Source: Exilibacterium tricleocarpae
GTDB lineage: Bacteria > Pseudomonadota > Gammaproteobacteria > Pseudomonadales > Cellvibrionaceae
Length of the DNA: 64,000 nt
Direction of reading: 5' to 3'
NCBI RefSeq assembly: GCF_007004655.1
Contig: NZ_ML660095.1
Location: 206,385 to 270,384, forward strand
The translations under genes and the position numbers were made by a program. Positions 25,275 to 34,176 of this stretch are shown one piece after another; position 1 is the stretch's first letter; the number at the start of each line of letters is the position of its first letter. Under the pieces are notes generated by a model. That model was given only the letters and a program-made list of their open reading frames with translations. It did not search any database and had not been told where the DNA came from.

Positions 25275-26927
25275 TCAGATGGGGCAGGTCAGCTCCCCCA
25301 TCCGCTTGGTCAGCTTCACGTTTTCTTCGTAGTCGATGGGCACCACCACCAGGCTGGGGCCCTCTTCATTGAATGACTGGCTCAACACCTCCCGCAAACT
25401 CGCCGCTTCGGTGACCAGATGGCCGTGCCAGCCGAACGCCGCGGCCAGTTTCACCCAATCCGGATTGCCGAAGGCCAGGTCGGTATGGCGGCCGAACTCG
25501 TTGGTCTGCTTCCAGCCGATCAGGCCGTAGCCGCCGTCCTCCCAGACCATGATGGTGAGCTTGCAGTTGAGCCGTCGCGCGGTTTCCATTTCCTGGGAGT
25601 TCATCATAAAACCGCCGTCGCCGCAGATGCCCAGAATATTGCGGTCCGGGTAGACCAGGCTGGCGGCGATGGCGCCCGGCAGGGCGAAGCCCATAGAGCA
25701 AAAACCATTGGGAATCAGGCAGGTATTGGGTTCGTGGCATTGGTAGTGGCGGGCGATCCACATTTTGTGGGCGCCGACGTCGGACAGTAATATGTCCTGC
25801 GGGCCCATGACCTGGCGTGCGTCCCAGAGCGCTTTTTGCGGGCGCACCGTGCCGGTAGTGGTGTCGTCTTTGTGGGCTTCCAGCTCCCGGGTCATATCGC
25901 GGCGCACAGCGTGTTGCGGTTCGAAGTCGAAACTCAGCGGCCCGTCGCGCTCGACGCGCTCATTGAGCATCCACAAGGCGTGTGCCAGGTCGCCCACCAC
26001 TTCGATTTCCGGGTGATAGTTTTCGTCAATTTCCGCCGGCAGAAAGTCGATATGCAGGACATCTTTTTCCCGCCCCGCATTCCACAGGTGGGGGTGGTAC
26101 TCCACCATGTCATAGCCGAGGGTGATCACCAGATCCGCCGCATCCACCGCACAGGCGGGAATATCCTTGGAGCCGAGGCCGATGGTGTAGAGGCAGTAGT
26201 CGGCGTCCATATCAACGCACCCTTTGGCCATAAACGTACTGACTACTCCGATGCCGGTCTTCTCGCAGAACAGGCGCAACTGTTTGCTGGCGCGGCGGCG
26301 GATACAGCCGTTGCCGGCGATAATGATGGGGCGTCGGGCCTGGCGAATACGCGCAAAGGCGCGATCCATGATTTTGTCGTCCGGTACCGGCCGGCGAAAT
26401 TTCTGCACCGGCAGGGGCCGTTTGTCCACCTCCAGCTTGGCGATATCCTCCGGCAGTTCAATGTGCACGGCGCCGGGCTTTTCGGTGCGGGCCAGGCGTA
26501 CCGCTTTGCGCATGATCTCGGGGATATTCTCGGGGTGCCAGACAGTGGTTGCCCATTTCGTCACCGGCTCGAACATGCCGGTGACGTCCATCACCTGGTG
26601 GGATTCCTTGTGCAGGCGGGTCGAGGCCCCCTGGCCGGTGAGCACCAGCATGGGCGCGCGGTCCATATTCGAATCGGCCACACCGGTGATGAGATTGGTG
26701 GCGCCCGGGCCCAGGGTGCCCAGGCAACCGGCCGGGTTGCCCGTCAGGCGGCCGTAAATTTCAGCCATAAACGCCGCGCCCTGCTCGTGCCGCGTGAGTA
26801 TGAAACGGATTTTGTCCGACTGCTCCAGTGAGATCATAAAGTCGGCGTTCTCCTCACCGGGTACGCCAAAGATATACTCTATTCCCTCTTCTTCCAGACA
26901 CTGCACCATCAGGTCTGACGCTTTCAT
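25275..26927 (-). CDS. Thiamine diphosphate-dependent acetolactate synthase-like enzyme
   Basis: A 550-residue ThDP enzyme. The N-terminal PYR domain has the activating Glu in TRHEQGAAFMAEIYGR, the central domain binds FAD in anabolic relatives, and the C-terminal PP domain has the ThDP/Mg motif starting GDGGFMMNSQEMETA. It condenses two pyruvates to acetolactate if the annotation holds for this subfamily. No small regulatory subunit (ilvN/ilvH-like) is adjacent, so it resembles stand-alone catabolic or orphan acetolactate synthase-like proteins. It converges closely on the lipoprotein gene (17 bp). Confidence 0.85.
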   Translation of the reverse strand: MKASDLMVQCLEEEGIEYIFGVPGEENADFMISLEQSDKIRFILTRHEQGAAFMAEIYGRLTGNPAGCLGTLGPGATNLITGVADSNMDRAPMLVLTGQGASTRLHKESHQVMDVTGMFEPVTKWATTVWHPENIPEIMRKAVRLARTEKPGAVHIELPEDIAKLEVDKRPLPVQKFRRPVPDDKIMDRAFARIRQARRPIIIAGNGCIRRRASKQLRLFCEKTGIGVVSTFMAKGCVDMDADYCLYTIGLGSKDIPACAVDAADLVITLGYDMVEYHPHLWNAGREKDVLHIDFLPAEIDENYHPEIEVVGDLAHALWMLNERVERDGPLSFDFEPQHAVRRDMTRELEAHKDDTTTGTVRPQKALWDARQVMGPQDILLSDVGAHKMWIARHYQCHEPNTCLIPNGFCSMGFALPGAIAASLVYPDRNILGICGDGGFMMNSQEMETARRLNCKLTIMVWEDGGYGLIGWKQTNEFGRHTDLAFGNPDWVKLAAAFGWHGHLVTEAASLREVLSQSFNEEGPSLVVVPIDYEENVKLTKRMGELTCPI

Positions 26928-27269
26928 AGGCCGTTGCCCCTAACTGTTTTGTTGATCGAAGACTGGCGTCAAGCGTAAACCAGTCCGCCCTAACTACCCT
27001 AAAGATATCGCCCTCAGCCGGGTGCGGCGCGGGCTGCTGCTCGGCAATCTTACAATTTTTTCCCGCCGCTGGCTGTGCCCCGCAGCGCCGGCACCGGGAT
27101 TGCCGTGCAGGTAAGTGCTAGTGCTGCGGTCCCTATCGTTGTAGTCTAGCCGGTAATATCACTCACTGCGCATCGCACTATTTATCGCAATATGCCGGCC
27201 TCTCTATCAGCCCTGCTTCCAATTCAGCGCGCCGCTGCCGGCCGGCCCTCAATACAATAACAATATGAC
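26928..27269. other. 342-bp divergent intergenic region, nothing specific seen
   Basis: This gap separates the divergent ThDP enzyme and AGCS symporter genes. It must hold both promoters, but I found no clear sigma-70 pair, hairpin terminator or repeat. Confidence 0.5.
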
Positions 27270-28649
27270 ATGACGACCATCGATCAGTTTCTCCAGGATT
27301 TTAATAACTTTGTTTGGGGGCCGCCGCTGTTGCTTCTGCTGCTTGGTGGTGGGCTGTTTTTTGCGCTGTATTCGCGCTTTACGCCCTACCGCCACTTCGG
27401 CCACGCGCTCGCCATTGTGCGCGGCAAGTTCGACGATCCCAATGCCGCCGGTGAATTGACCCATGCCCAGGCGCTGTCGGCGGCGTTGGCGGGTACCATT
27501 GGCCTGGGCAATATCGCCGGCGTGGCCCTGGCCATTACCGCCGGTGGTCCCGGGGCTGTGTTCTGGATGTGGATGACGGCGCTGTTGGGGGTGGCCACCA
27601 AGTTTTTCACCTGCACGCTCGGGGTGATGTATCGCGGCCGCGACAGCCTTGGCAGACTGCAGGGCGGGCCCATGTACATCGTGCGCGAGGGGCTGGGCAA
27701 ACGTTTCTATCCGCTGGCGGTTTTATTTGCGGTGGCCGGGTTGTTTGGGGTGCTACCGGTGTTTCAGGCCAATCAGTTGGTGGAAGCCCTGCGCCAGGAG
27801 TTTTTCGATGATGCTGCCAGCCTGGCTGCCTGGCAGTTCAACCTGGTCGCCGGTATCGCCCTGGCGGCGGTGGTGGCGGGGGTTATCTTCGGCGGTTTAC
27901 CGCGCCTTGCCAAGGTGGCGGTGCGGGTGGTGCCGGGTATTGCCGTGCTCTACCTGTTGATGACTGTGTGGGTATTGGCGCGCCACGCCGGTGAAGTGCC
28001 CGCCATGCTCGGCAACATCGTCACCGAGGCTTTTAGCGGCAGCGCTGTCGGCGGCGGTCTGCTCGGGGTAATGGTGATCGGTATCAGCCGCGGAGCCTTT
28101 TCCAATGAAGCAGGTATCGGCACCGAGGTTATGGCCCACGGCGCGGCCAAGACTGACGAGCCGGTGCGGGAAGGGTTGGTAGCCATGCTGGGGCCGGTGG
28201 TGGATACCCTGCTGATCTGCACCTGCACCGCTTTGGTGATTCTGATCACCGGTGTGTGGCAGGAGGCGGCAGGCCTGCAGGGTGTCACCCTGACGATAAA
28301 CGCCTATCGCCAGGAGATGGGTTTGCCCGGCGTCTTTTTACTGGGCCTGCTGATTCTCAGCCTGGGCCTGACTACCATGTTTACCTACTGGTATTACGGG
28401 GCCAAATGCCTGGGGTTCCTGATCGGGGCCGAGTACCAGCACTACTACAAATACTTTCACGTGTTGATGGTGGTGGTGGGTTCCGGTGCGTCGGTCGGTG
28501 CGGCATCAAACTTGCTTTCCGGTATGTATGCCTTGATGGCGATCCCGACCATGACGGCGTCGTTGCTGCTGGCACCCCGGGTGATGGCGGCCAGCAGGGA
28601 CTACTTTGCGCGCTGCGGTGCCTGGCGGGCCGAATCGACCGACACCTGA
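27270..28649 (+). CDS. Alanine/glycine:cation symporter (AGCS family)
   Basis: A 459-residue inner-membrane Na+-coupled symporter for alanine or glycine. It has about ten hydrophobic helices and the family signatures HAQALSAALAGTIGLGNIAGVALAI (abbreviated pattern), FWMWMTALLGVATKFFTCTLG and SRGAFSNEAGIG. Length matches the family. The ATG at 27270 gives a normal start with a weak ribosome binding site. Upstream is the divergent ThDP enzyme; downstream a 207-bp gap precedes the FecI-type sigma gene, so it is probably a single-gene unit. Confidence 0.93.
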   Translation: MTTIDQFLQDFNNFVWGPPLLLLLLGGGLFFALYSRFTPYRHFGHALAIVRGKFDDPNAAGELTHAQALSAALAGTIGLGNIAGVALAITAGGPGAVFWMWMTALLGVATKFFTCTLGVMYRGRDSLGRLQGGPMYIVREGLGKRFYPLAVLFAVAGLFGVLPVFQANQLVEALRQEFFDDAASLAAWQFNLVAGIALAAVVAGVIFGGLPRLAKVAVRVVPGIAVLYLLMTVWVLARHAGEVPAMLGNIVTEAFSGSAVGGGLLGVMVIGISRGAFSNEAGIGTEVMAHGAAKTDEPVREGLVAMLGPVVDTLLICTCTALVILITGVWQEAAGLQGVTLTINAYRQEMGLPGVFLLGLLILSLGLTTMFTYWYYGAKCLGFLIGAEYQHYYKYFHVLMVVVGSGASVGAASNLLSGMYALMAIPTMTASLLLAPRVMAASRDYFARCGAWRAESTDT

Positions 28650-28856
28650 TGGCTGTGCAGGTCGCCGGCCACGGGTCGGGTGCCGGCGCCAGCCTGGTTA
28701 AATAACGGTCGACCCGGTCAAGCTAATTCGCTATATTCCGTGGTGGTCCCCGGGATTAGATGGCAGTCACGGTGTCCGTGGGTTTAGGTGTCAGGGTGTG
28801 CCGGACCCCGGATATTTATCCAAAAGAACTGTTTATAAAAGAAGCTACTCATAATA

Positions 28857-29366
28857 ATGAAAAGTATGGGCCAGACCTCGGCAATTGCCCGTATCTACCG
28901 GGATTACAACGGTATGATCAGGCGCTATCTGCAAGTCAATCTGCGTTCCCGAGAAGACGCGGAGGACCTGTTGCAAGAGACTTTTGTGCGTTTCCAAAAG
29001 CACCAGGCGGCGGCGGACATCGATAAGCCGAAGAACTTTTTGTTCACTATCGCCCGCAACCTGATGATCGATCGCAAACGGCATCAGAAGGTGAGCGAGG
29101 TCGACCCCGCGCAAGAAATAGACGAACTTATGGACCCGCTATCTTCGGTGGAGCGCCTGGCCGCAGCCGAGGAGCATTTCGGTGTGCTCTGCGATGCGGT
29201 GGCCAGCCTGCCGCCACAGTGCCGGCGCGTCTTTATTCTGCGAAAATTTTATCAATTATCCCACAAAGAGATTGCGGATCAGCTCGCCATATCCGTTAGT
29301 ACTGTAGAGAAGCATCTGGCGCTGGGTTTGGCGCGGTGTAAGGCTTACCTCGATGAGAAACAATAG
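28857..29366 (+). CDS. FecI-like ECF sigma factor
   Basis: A 169-residue ECF sigma factor with region 2 (ARIYRDYNGMIRRYLQVNLRSREDAEDLLQETFVRFQ, abbreviated pattern) and region 4 (LPPQCRRVFILRKFYQLSHKEIADQLAISVSTVEKHL). It is followed by an overlapping FecR gene and a TonB receptor with an STN domain, the classical cell-surface signalling trio. When ligand binds the receptor, the STN domain contacts FecR and releases the sigma factor to transcribe the receptor gene. No start ambiguity matters: ATGs three codons apart. Confidence 0.92.
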   Translation: MKSMGQTSAIARIYRDYNGMIRRYLQVNLRSREDAEDLLQETFVRFQKHQAAADIDKPKNFLFTIARNLMIDRKRHQKVSEVDPAQEIDELMDPLSSVERLAAAEEHFGVLCDAVASLPPQCRRVFILRKFYQLSHKEIADQLAISVSTVEKHLALGLARCKAYLDEKQ

Positions 29367-30450
29367 TGCAGATGATGATGCCAGCACCGCTGCCGGTGCC
29401 GGCACGAGAGATTGTGGGATGATGGAGATCGTAGAGAGTAACCCGAGCCCTGCCGAACAGGCACGACAGTGGGTGATCAAGATGGACGGCGGAGAACTCA
29501 GTCACAAAGACAGAGAGCGGCTGCGCGAGTGGTTGCGGTTCAGCCCTGAAAATCGTGCCGCACTGCGCGAGGCACGCCGGCTCTGGCATACGCTGGATGA
29601 CTGGCGTGCGCAGCTGCCCCAGCGGGCGCCATCGGGGCGTTTTATGGCGCTGGTGAAAGCGGCCGATCCGGCTGCTGCGCCAGCCTTTCGGTGGGTGCAC
29701 CAGGCGCGGGGGTGTTTGCGACCGGGCAACGCGTTGGCCGCCTCGCTGACACTGGGTTTGTTATCGTTGGGGTTATGGCAGTTTGCGCCCCCGCCCGAAG
29801 GGCGTTATGAGACCGGGCGCGGTGATATGCTGTCGCACCAGTTGGACGACGGTTCCACTATCACCCTCAACACCCAAACGTCGGTAGACGTGGTTTTTTC
29901 GGCGACCGAACGGCGGGTGATCCTGCGCCGGGGGGAAGGGTTTTTCAGCGTCGCCAAGGACCCGTCGCGACCGTTTGTGGTCCATGCGGCAGGCGGCACA
30001 GTGGAGGCGATCGGCACTGCGTTTAATGTGCGCCGCCTCGACGATACGGTGGCCGTCACTGTCACCGAAGGCATTGTCGCGGTGAGCCCTGCGGAGCAAA
30101 ATGCCGCTGTGGCGCAGCGCTTGACGGCCAATCAGTTTCTGCGCTATGGCGACGACCTCGGGGTGCCGGCCGTGCGCGATGCCCAGGCGATTGCGCAAAG
30201 CCTGGCCTGGCGCGATGGCAAACTGCATTTCGACGATACCACGCTGGAGGAATTCCTGGCAGAGGTGAACCGCTACAGCAACAACCAACTGATGGTGGTG
30301 GATGCGGATCTGAAGCAAATACGCGTGGGTGGTGTGTTTACCGCCGGCGATGCCGACGGCATCATCAAAGCGCTGGAAGCCAGTTTTGCCATGCAAGCGG
30401 TGGGGCTGACGCCCGGGCTTACGCTACTTTATAAAAAAAATGGTGACTAA
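29353..30450 (+). CDS. FecR-family anti-sigma regulator
   Basis: A 365-residue inner-membrane protein. The cytoplasmic N-terminal domain (QARQWVIKMDGGELSHKDRERLREWLRFSPENRAAL, abbreviated pattern) binds the sigma factor; a transmembrane helix follows at about residue 115-135 (NALAASLTLGLLSLGLWQF); the periplasmic FecR domain contains YETGRGDMLSHQLDDGS and the C-terminal STN-contact region. The start at 29353 overlaps the sigma gene by 14 bases; an ATG pair at 29419 is an alternative. Its stop overlaps the receptor ATG by one base (TAATG), so translation is coupled. Confidence 0.9.
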   Translation: MRNNSADDDASTAAGAGTRDCGMMEIVESNPSPAEQARQWVIKMDGGELSHKDRERLREWLRFSPENRAALREARRLWHTLDDWRAQLPQRAPSGRFMALVKAADPAAAPAFRWVHQARGCLRPGNALAASLTLGLLSLGLWQFAPPPEGRYETGRGDMLSHQLDDGSTITLNTQTSVDVVFSATERRVILRRGEGFFSVAKDPSRPFVVHAAGGTVEAIGTAFNVRRLDDTVAVTVTEGIVAVSPAEQNAAVAQRLTANQFLRYGDDLGVPAVRDAQAIAQSLAWRDGKLHFDDTTLEEFLAEVNRYSNNQLMVVDADLKQIRVGGVFTAGDADGIIKALEASFAMQAVGLTPGLTLLYKKNGD

Positions 30451-33314
30451 TGCCGGGCTGGGTGTCGACAAAACCAACACTGCGGCACCTATCGAGCTGG
30501 CGGCTCACGCTCTGCATCACTCTTTTATGTTTATACCTCAATTCTGCGCGAGGTGTCGAAACCGATATCCGCTTTGACATTGCCGCGCAACCCCTGCCCC
30601 AGGCGCTCGCCATTTTTGCCGAGCAGGCGGGCCTGCAGTCGTTACTGTACGCGCAAAAAGATGTGCAGAATAAACAAAGCCAGGCGCTGGCCGGCAGTTT
30701 TGATGTCGACACCGGGTTGATACTGCTGTTGCAAAACAGCGGGCTCGGGTATCGGGAGGTGGACACCGGGATTATCGTGATCGACCCGGACCTGCCGCTA
30801 CCGGCGCCGGCACTGGCCGAGGGCAATGGGGTTGAGACCGGGATAACCCCGGTCACCAGCGTCGATACGCTGGAAGAGCGACTGGTGATGGAGGAGGTGG
30901 TCTCCGTCGGCACCCGCGTCAAGGGGCGCACCGCCACCGAAACCGTGGTGCCCGTGGATATCCTGCGCAACGAGCGCCTGCTGCGCGCCGGCCCGGAGCT
31001 GGGCGTGCAGTTGCAATCCCTGGCGCCGGCGTTTAATTTTTCCCGCACCACTGTCAGCGATGGCACCGATATCGTGCGTCCCGCAACCCTGCGCGGGTTG
31101 AATCCGGATCAACTACTGGTGCTGATCAATGGCAAGCGCCGCCACCGGCAGGCGCAGATCAATATTCAGCAGGTGGTGGGGCGCGGCTCCTCCGGTACCG
31201 ACATCAACGCCATTCCCGCCAGCGCGATCGAGCGCATCGAAATACTGCGCGACGGCGCCGCCGCCCAGTACGGTTCCGATGCCATTGCCGGTGTTATCAA
31301 TATTGTCCTCAAGGCGGATGCCCGCGGCACCGACCTGGTGGCCAGGTACGGGCGCACCCGCGCCGGCGACGGCGGCAATCGCCAGGTGAGCCTGAGCAGC
31401 GGGGTCGCGCTCGGCGAGGGTGGCGGTATCAGTGTCTCCGTCGAGCGCCACGATCGGGGTGAGACCAATCGGGCCGGTGTCGATTCCCGTTTTGATCCAC
31501 CTCGGGTGAGTATGAGGATCGGCGACGCCGAGTCGGATTATCACTCGGTGTTTATCAACGGCAGCCTGTTGCTGGATGACACCAACGAAGCCTATCTGTT
31601 TGGCGGTGTCTCCCGGCGCGATGCATTGTCGGCGGGTTTTTATCGCGGTGCCGGCGCCCGACCGGACGCGCCACCCGTAAGCGCCCGTTACGTGCCCGAA
31701 CTCTATCCGCAGGGTTTTCTGCCCCTGCAAACTACCGAGGTGGACGACGACTACCTGACGCTCGGTCTGCGCGGCGAGGTATCGTCGTTGTGGGACTTCG
31801 ACAGCAGCTTGACCTACGGGGAAAATAATTTTACCCAGGGCACCCGCCGCTCCGTTAATGTGTCACTCGGCACCGGCAGCCCGCTTACCGCCGATAACGG
31901 CCGGCTGCAGTTCAAACAGTTGAGCCTCAATCTCGATCTGAACGGGCGCCTCGACTTTGAGTGGCCCAACACCGTGTTTGTGGCCACCGGTTTCGAGTAT
32001 CGCAAAGAGCGCTACCGGGTTCACACCGGTGATTTTGCCTCCTACGCCTACGGACCCGGCGACGATTTCTCGATATTTATCCCGAGCCCCCTCGACCCCT
32101 GCCCGACAGAACCCGGCCCGGCGCCTTGTGCCGACGGCAGCGCCCGCGATCGCGCACAGGCAGGTATGCAGGCGTTTCCGGGGTTTCGCGCCGGCGTCAA
32201 CCGAACGCGAGACAACTTCGCGCTCTATATCGATATGGAAAGCAACCTCAGCAGCAACCTGCTGATGGGGGTGGCCGGCCGCTTTGAGCGCTACGGCGAT
32301 GTCGGCGCCAACGTCACCGGCAAGCTGTCCTTTCGCCACCAGTGGTTGCCGGAGCTCGCCGTGCGCGGCGCCATTTCCACCGGTTTTCGCGCCCCTGGTT
32401 TGAACCAGCGGGCGTTCACTCATACCTTGACCAATATCGGCCCGGACGTGCTCACCGATACCCTGCATGCGGCTGAAGGCAGTCCCGCGTTGGAGGCCCT
32501 GGGCGTTCCCGCGCTGGAGGAGGAGCGCTCGACCCACGCCAGTCTGGGTTTGGTATGGGTGCCGAGCGATGCTGTCACCGTAACGCTGGATGCCTACCGC
32601 ATAGGGATTCGCGACGGTGTGGTAATGACCGATGTCATTGCCGCGCAGACCGATGCCTGTGCGCAGCCGGCCGATTGTTACCTGGGTGAGGTGCTGGCCT
32701 CGCTCAACCAGAATATCGGCGCGGTGCAGTTTTTTGCCAACGCCGTGGATTCGACTACCGAGGGCATCGATTTTGTCGCTCATCACCTGCGCGATCTCGG
32801 CGGCCTGGGGGTGCTGGATATACACACCGCGCTGCACTATAACAAAACCGAACTGGATGGTATCCAGGTGCCGGCGACCATTGATCCCGATGCGTTTTTT
32901 TCCCAGGCGCAGATCGATCTGATCGAAACCGGCCAGCCGCGCCAGCGCGCCACCGTGGGAGTGGATTGGCGCAAAGGCCGCTGGCGCTCCAGTCTGCGCT
33001 TTAACCGCTACGGGCGGGTGCGCACGTCGTACTTTACCGAGGTCAACCTGCGTGTGGATGTCCCGGGCGGCGAAGACCTGCAACACAATACCAAAGCGGA
33101 ATGGCTGTTGGACGTGGATTTGAGTTACCGGTTTGGCAATGGCCTTACCCTGGCCCTGGGGGCGAATAATGCCCTGGATGTTTTTCCCGATGAACTGGAA
33201 CCGGGCAATGTGCCGGGCTTTATCAGTGGCGGCAGTTTCGTCTATCCCTGGGAGTCATCGCCGTTTGGGATCAATGGGGCGTTTTACTACGGGCGGATTG
33301 CTTATCGGTTGTGA
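30450..33314 (+). CDS. TonB-dependent receptor with STN signalling domain
   Basis: A 954-residue outer membrane receptor. After the signal peptide, residues about 38-105 form the STN domain (FDIAAQPLPQALAIFAEQAGLQSLLYA), which signals to FecR. The plug domain follows (VSVGTRVKGRTATETVVPVDIL, with LVLINGKRRHR and the GAAAQYGSDAIAGVINIVLK block), then the barrel ending FYYGRIAYRL. Its ligand is unknown; TonB-box-like EEVVSVGTR is visible. A second, closely related receptor without STN lies 860 bp downstream. Confidence 0.93.
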   Translation: MPGWVSTKPTLRHLSSWRLTLCITLLCLYLNSARGVETDIRFDIAAQPLPQALAIFAEQAGLQSLLYAQKDVQNKQSQALAGSFDVDTGLILLLQNSGLGYREVDTGIIVIDPDLPLPAPALAEGNGVETGITPVTSVDTLEERLVMEEVVSVGTRVKGRTATETVVPVDILRNERLLRAGPELGVQLQSLAPAFNFSRTTVSDGTDIVRPATLRGLNPDQLLVLINGKRRHRQAQINIQQVVGRGSSGTDINAIPASAIERIEILRDGAAAQYGSDAIAGVINIVLKADARGTDLVARYGRTRAGDGGNRQVSLSSGVALGEGGGISVSVERHDRGETNRAGVDSRFDPPRVSMRIGDAESDYHSVFINGSLLLDDTNEAYLFGGVSRRDALSAGFYRGAGARPDAPPVSARYVPELYPQGFLPLQTTEVDDDYLTLGLRGEVSSLWDFDSSLTYGENNFTQGTRRSVNVSLGTGSPLTADNGRLQFKQLSLNLDLNGRLDFEWPNTVFVATGFEYRKERYRVHTGDFASYAYGPGDDFSIFIPSPLDPCPTEPGPAPCADGSARDRAQAGMQAFPGFRAGVNRTRDNFALYIDMESNLSSNLLMGVAGRFERYGDVGANVTGKLSFRHQWLPELAVRGAISTGFRAPGLNQRAFTHTLTNIGPDVLTDTLHAAEGSPALEALGVPALEEERSTHASLGLVWVPSDAVTVTLDAYRIGIRDGVVMTDVIAAQTDACAQPADCYLGEVLASLNQNIGAVQFFANAVDSTTEGIDFVAHHLRDLGGLGVLDIHTALHYNKTELDGIQVPATIDPDAFFSQAQIDLIETGQPRQRATVGVDWRKGRWRSSLRFNRYGRVRTSYFTEVNLRVDVPGGEDLQHNTKAEWLLDVDLSYRFGNGLTLALGANNALDVFPDELEPGNVPGFISGGSFVYPWESSPFGINGAFYYGRIAYRL

Positions 33315-33433
33315 GGTGTTGTAGAGGTTTTATATTCATTGTTTGATGGTGCCTTGGGAAGGTGCGACCAGCCGGTTGTGTGGCACCCTCCGGCAGGGGG
33401 CAGAATAGAATGGCACTTGGTTAAGCAAATATG

Positions 33434-33590
33434 TGCTAATTGATCCGATCTGGCCCTGGCTGAAGCCTCCAGAAACACGGACTGGGCGTCCCCCTGATAA
33501 ACCCGTCCCTGGGAGCTTCCCGACAGCATCCCTGCTGTCGAGAGTTTCTGGAGGCTTCAGCCAGGGCCAGACCTACCTTCGGTACACTTA
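33434..33590 (+). pseudogene. Possible remnant of an IS5-like transposase N-terminus
   Basis: One frame beginning near 33434 reads LIDPIWPWLKPPETRTGRP, which resembles the N-terminal LIDEQWALIEPLLP...GRP pattern of IS5-family transposases. It is short, and the DNA is the left arm of a perfect hairpin, so resemblance may be partly accidental. No other transposase part is present. Confidence 0.22.
33449..33572. repeat. Perfect 28-bp inverted repeat with inner hairpin
   Basis: Arms at 33449-33476 and 33545-33572 are exact reverse complements. The 68-base centre contains its own small hairpin (GACAGCA-TCCC-TGCTGTC). The same inner core (CAGCAGGGATGCTG, on the other strand) recurs in the nested hairpin at 33704-33815, linking the two elements. 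Confidence 0.92.
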
Positions 33591-33660
33591 ATCATAGTTT
33601 GGGGTCTAGTTTGGAATAGTTTGGTTTGACCCCGAACTGTGTCGTTCGTAGCGGTGCTTT

Positions 33661-33875
33661 TAGTGCTTTGATCAGAACATATTTTCCACTTCGATGGCAC
33701 AGAGGTCTCGATTCGGGCACAGCCCTTCGGGACCTTCGCCAGCAGGGATGCTGGCGCAGAGCCTACATGGATGTATTGACGGCGTGTCCCGAAGGGCTGT
33801 GCCCGAATCGAGACCGGGTCGGCTAAGAACACCAAAACCCGTTTTAGGTGAAAATCTTTATTGGTTGAAGCACTA
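33661..33875. mobile_element. MITE-like element, copy 1 (long form)
   Basis: The element starts TAGTGCTTTGATCAG and ends, on the opposite strand, TAGTGCTTCAACCAA, giving imperfect terminal inverted repeats of about 30 bp that include ATTTTCAC. The inside carries a perfect 30-bp hairpin. A shorter copy in the opposite orientation lies at 36927-37045. It has no coding capacity. Terminal repeats plus two dispersed copies are typical of a non-autonomous mobile element. Confidence 0.7.
33704..33815. repeat. Perfect 30-bp inverted repeat nested inside MITE-like copy 1
   Basis: Arms at 33704-33733 and 33786-33815 are exact reverse complements. The 52-base centre contains GCCAGCA-GGGA-TGCTGGC. Copy 2 of the host element lacks this hairpin, so it was either inserted into copy 1 or deleted from copy 2. 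Confidence 0.92.
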
Positions 33876-34176
33876 GTTACCACTGTAATTGCGCTGTACC
33901 ACGTACGCTTGTCATATCTTTTCTGCCTGCGAGTTTGTCGCGCTATTAATCTTTCTATACTCCGACGCCTTACCCGCCAAAAATATCAGTAAAACCTGTC
34001 TTCATATAGTGGGTTTACACCTGCGGTCCGTTAGTAAGCCTTAGCGGCGCAGTGTAAGCCGCGGCGTTATTTGCACCTGTTAAGTGACATCGGTTGAGAG
34101 CCGTGATCGTAAATCAGTGCTGATAATCAAAGACTATAAAAAGTACTACAAGCTCTACAGACAGGAGACCCACACC

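Larger units (their letters stand above)
33315..34176. other. 862-bp intergenic region rich in inverted repeats
   Basis: Between the two TonB receptors lie a 124-bp perfect-arm hairpin element (33449-33572), a GGGGTC/GACCCC inverted pair around 33604-33637, and a 215-bp MITE-like element with a nested hairpin (33661-33875). The rest up to 34176 holds the 5' region of the second receptor, with AGGAG at 34163-34167. No gene is seen. Confidence 0.8.

Noticed and set aside
31863-33086. A 407-codon minus-strand frame opposite the first TonB receptor
   Set aside because: Same reason: antisense of a well-conserved gene with biased codons.
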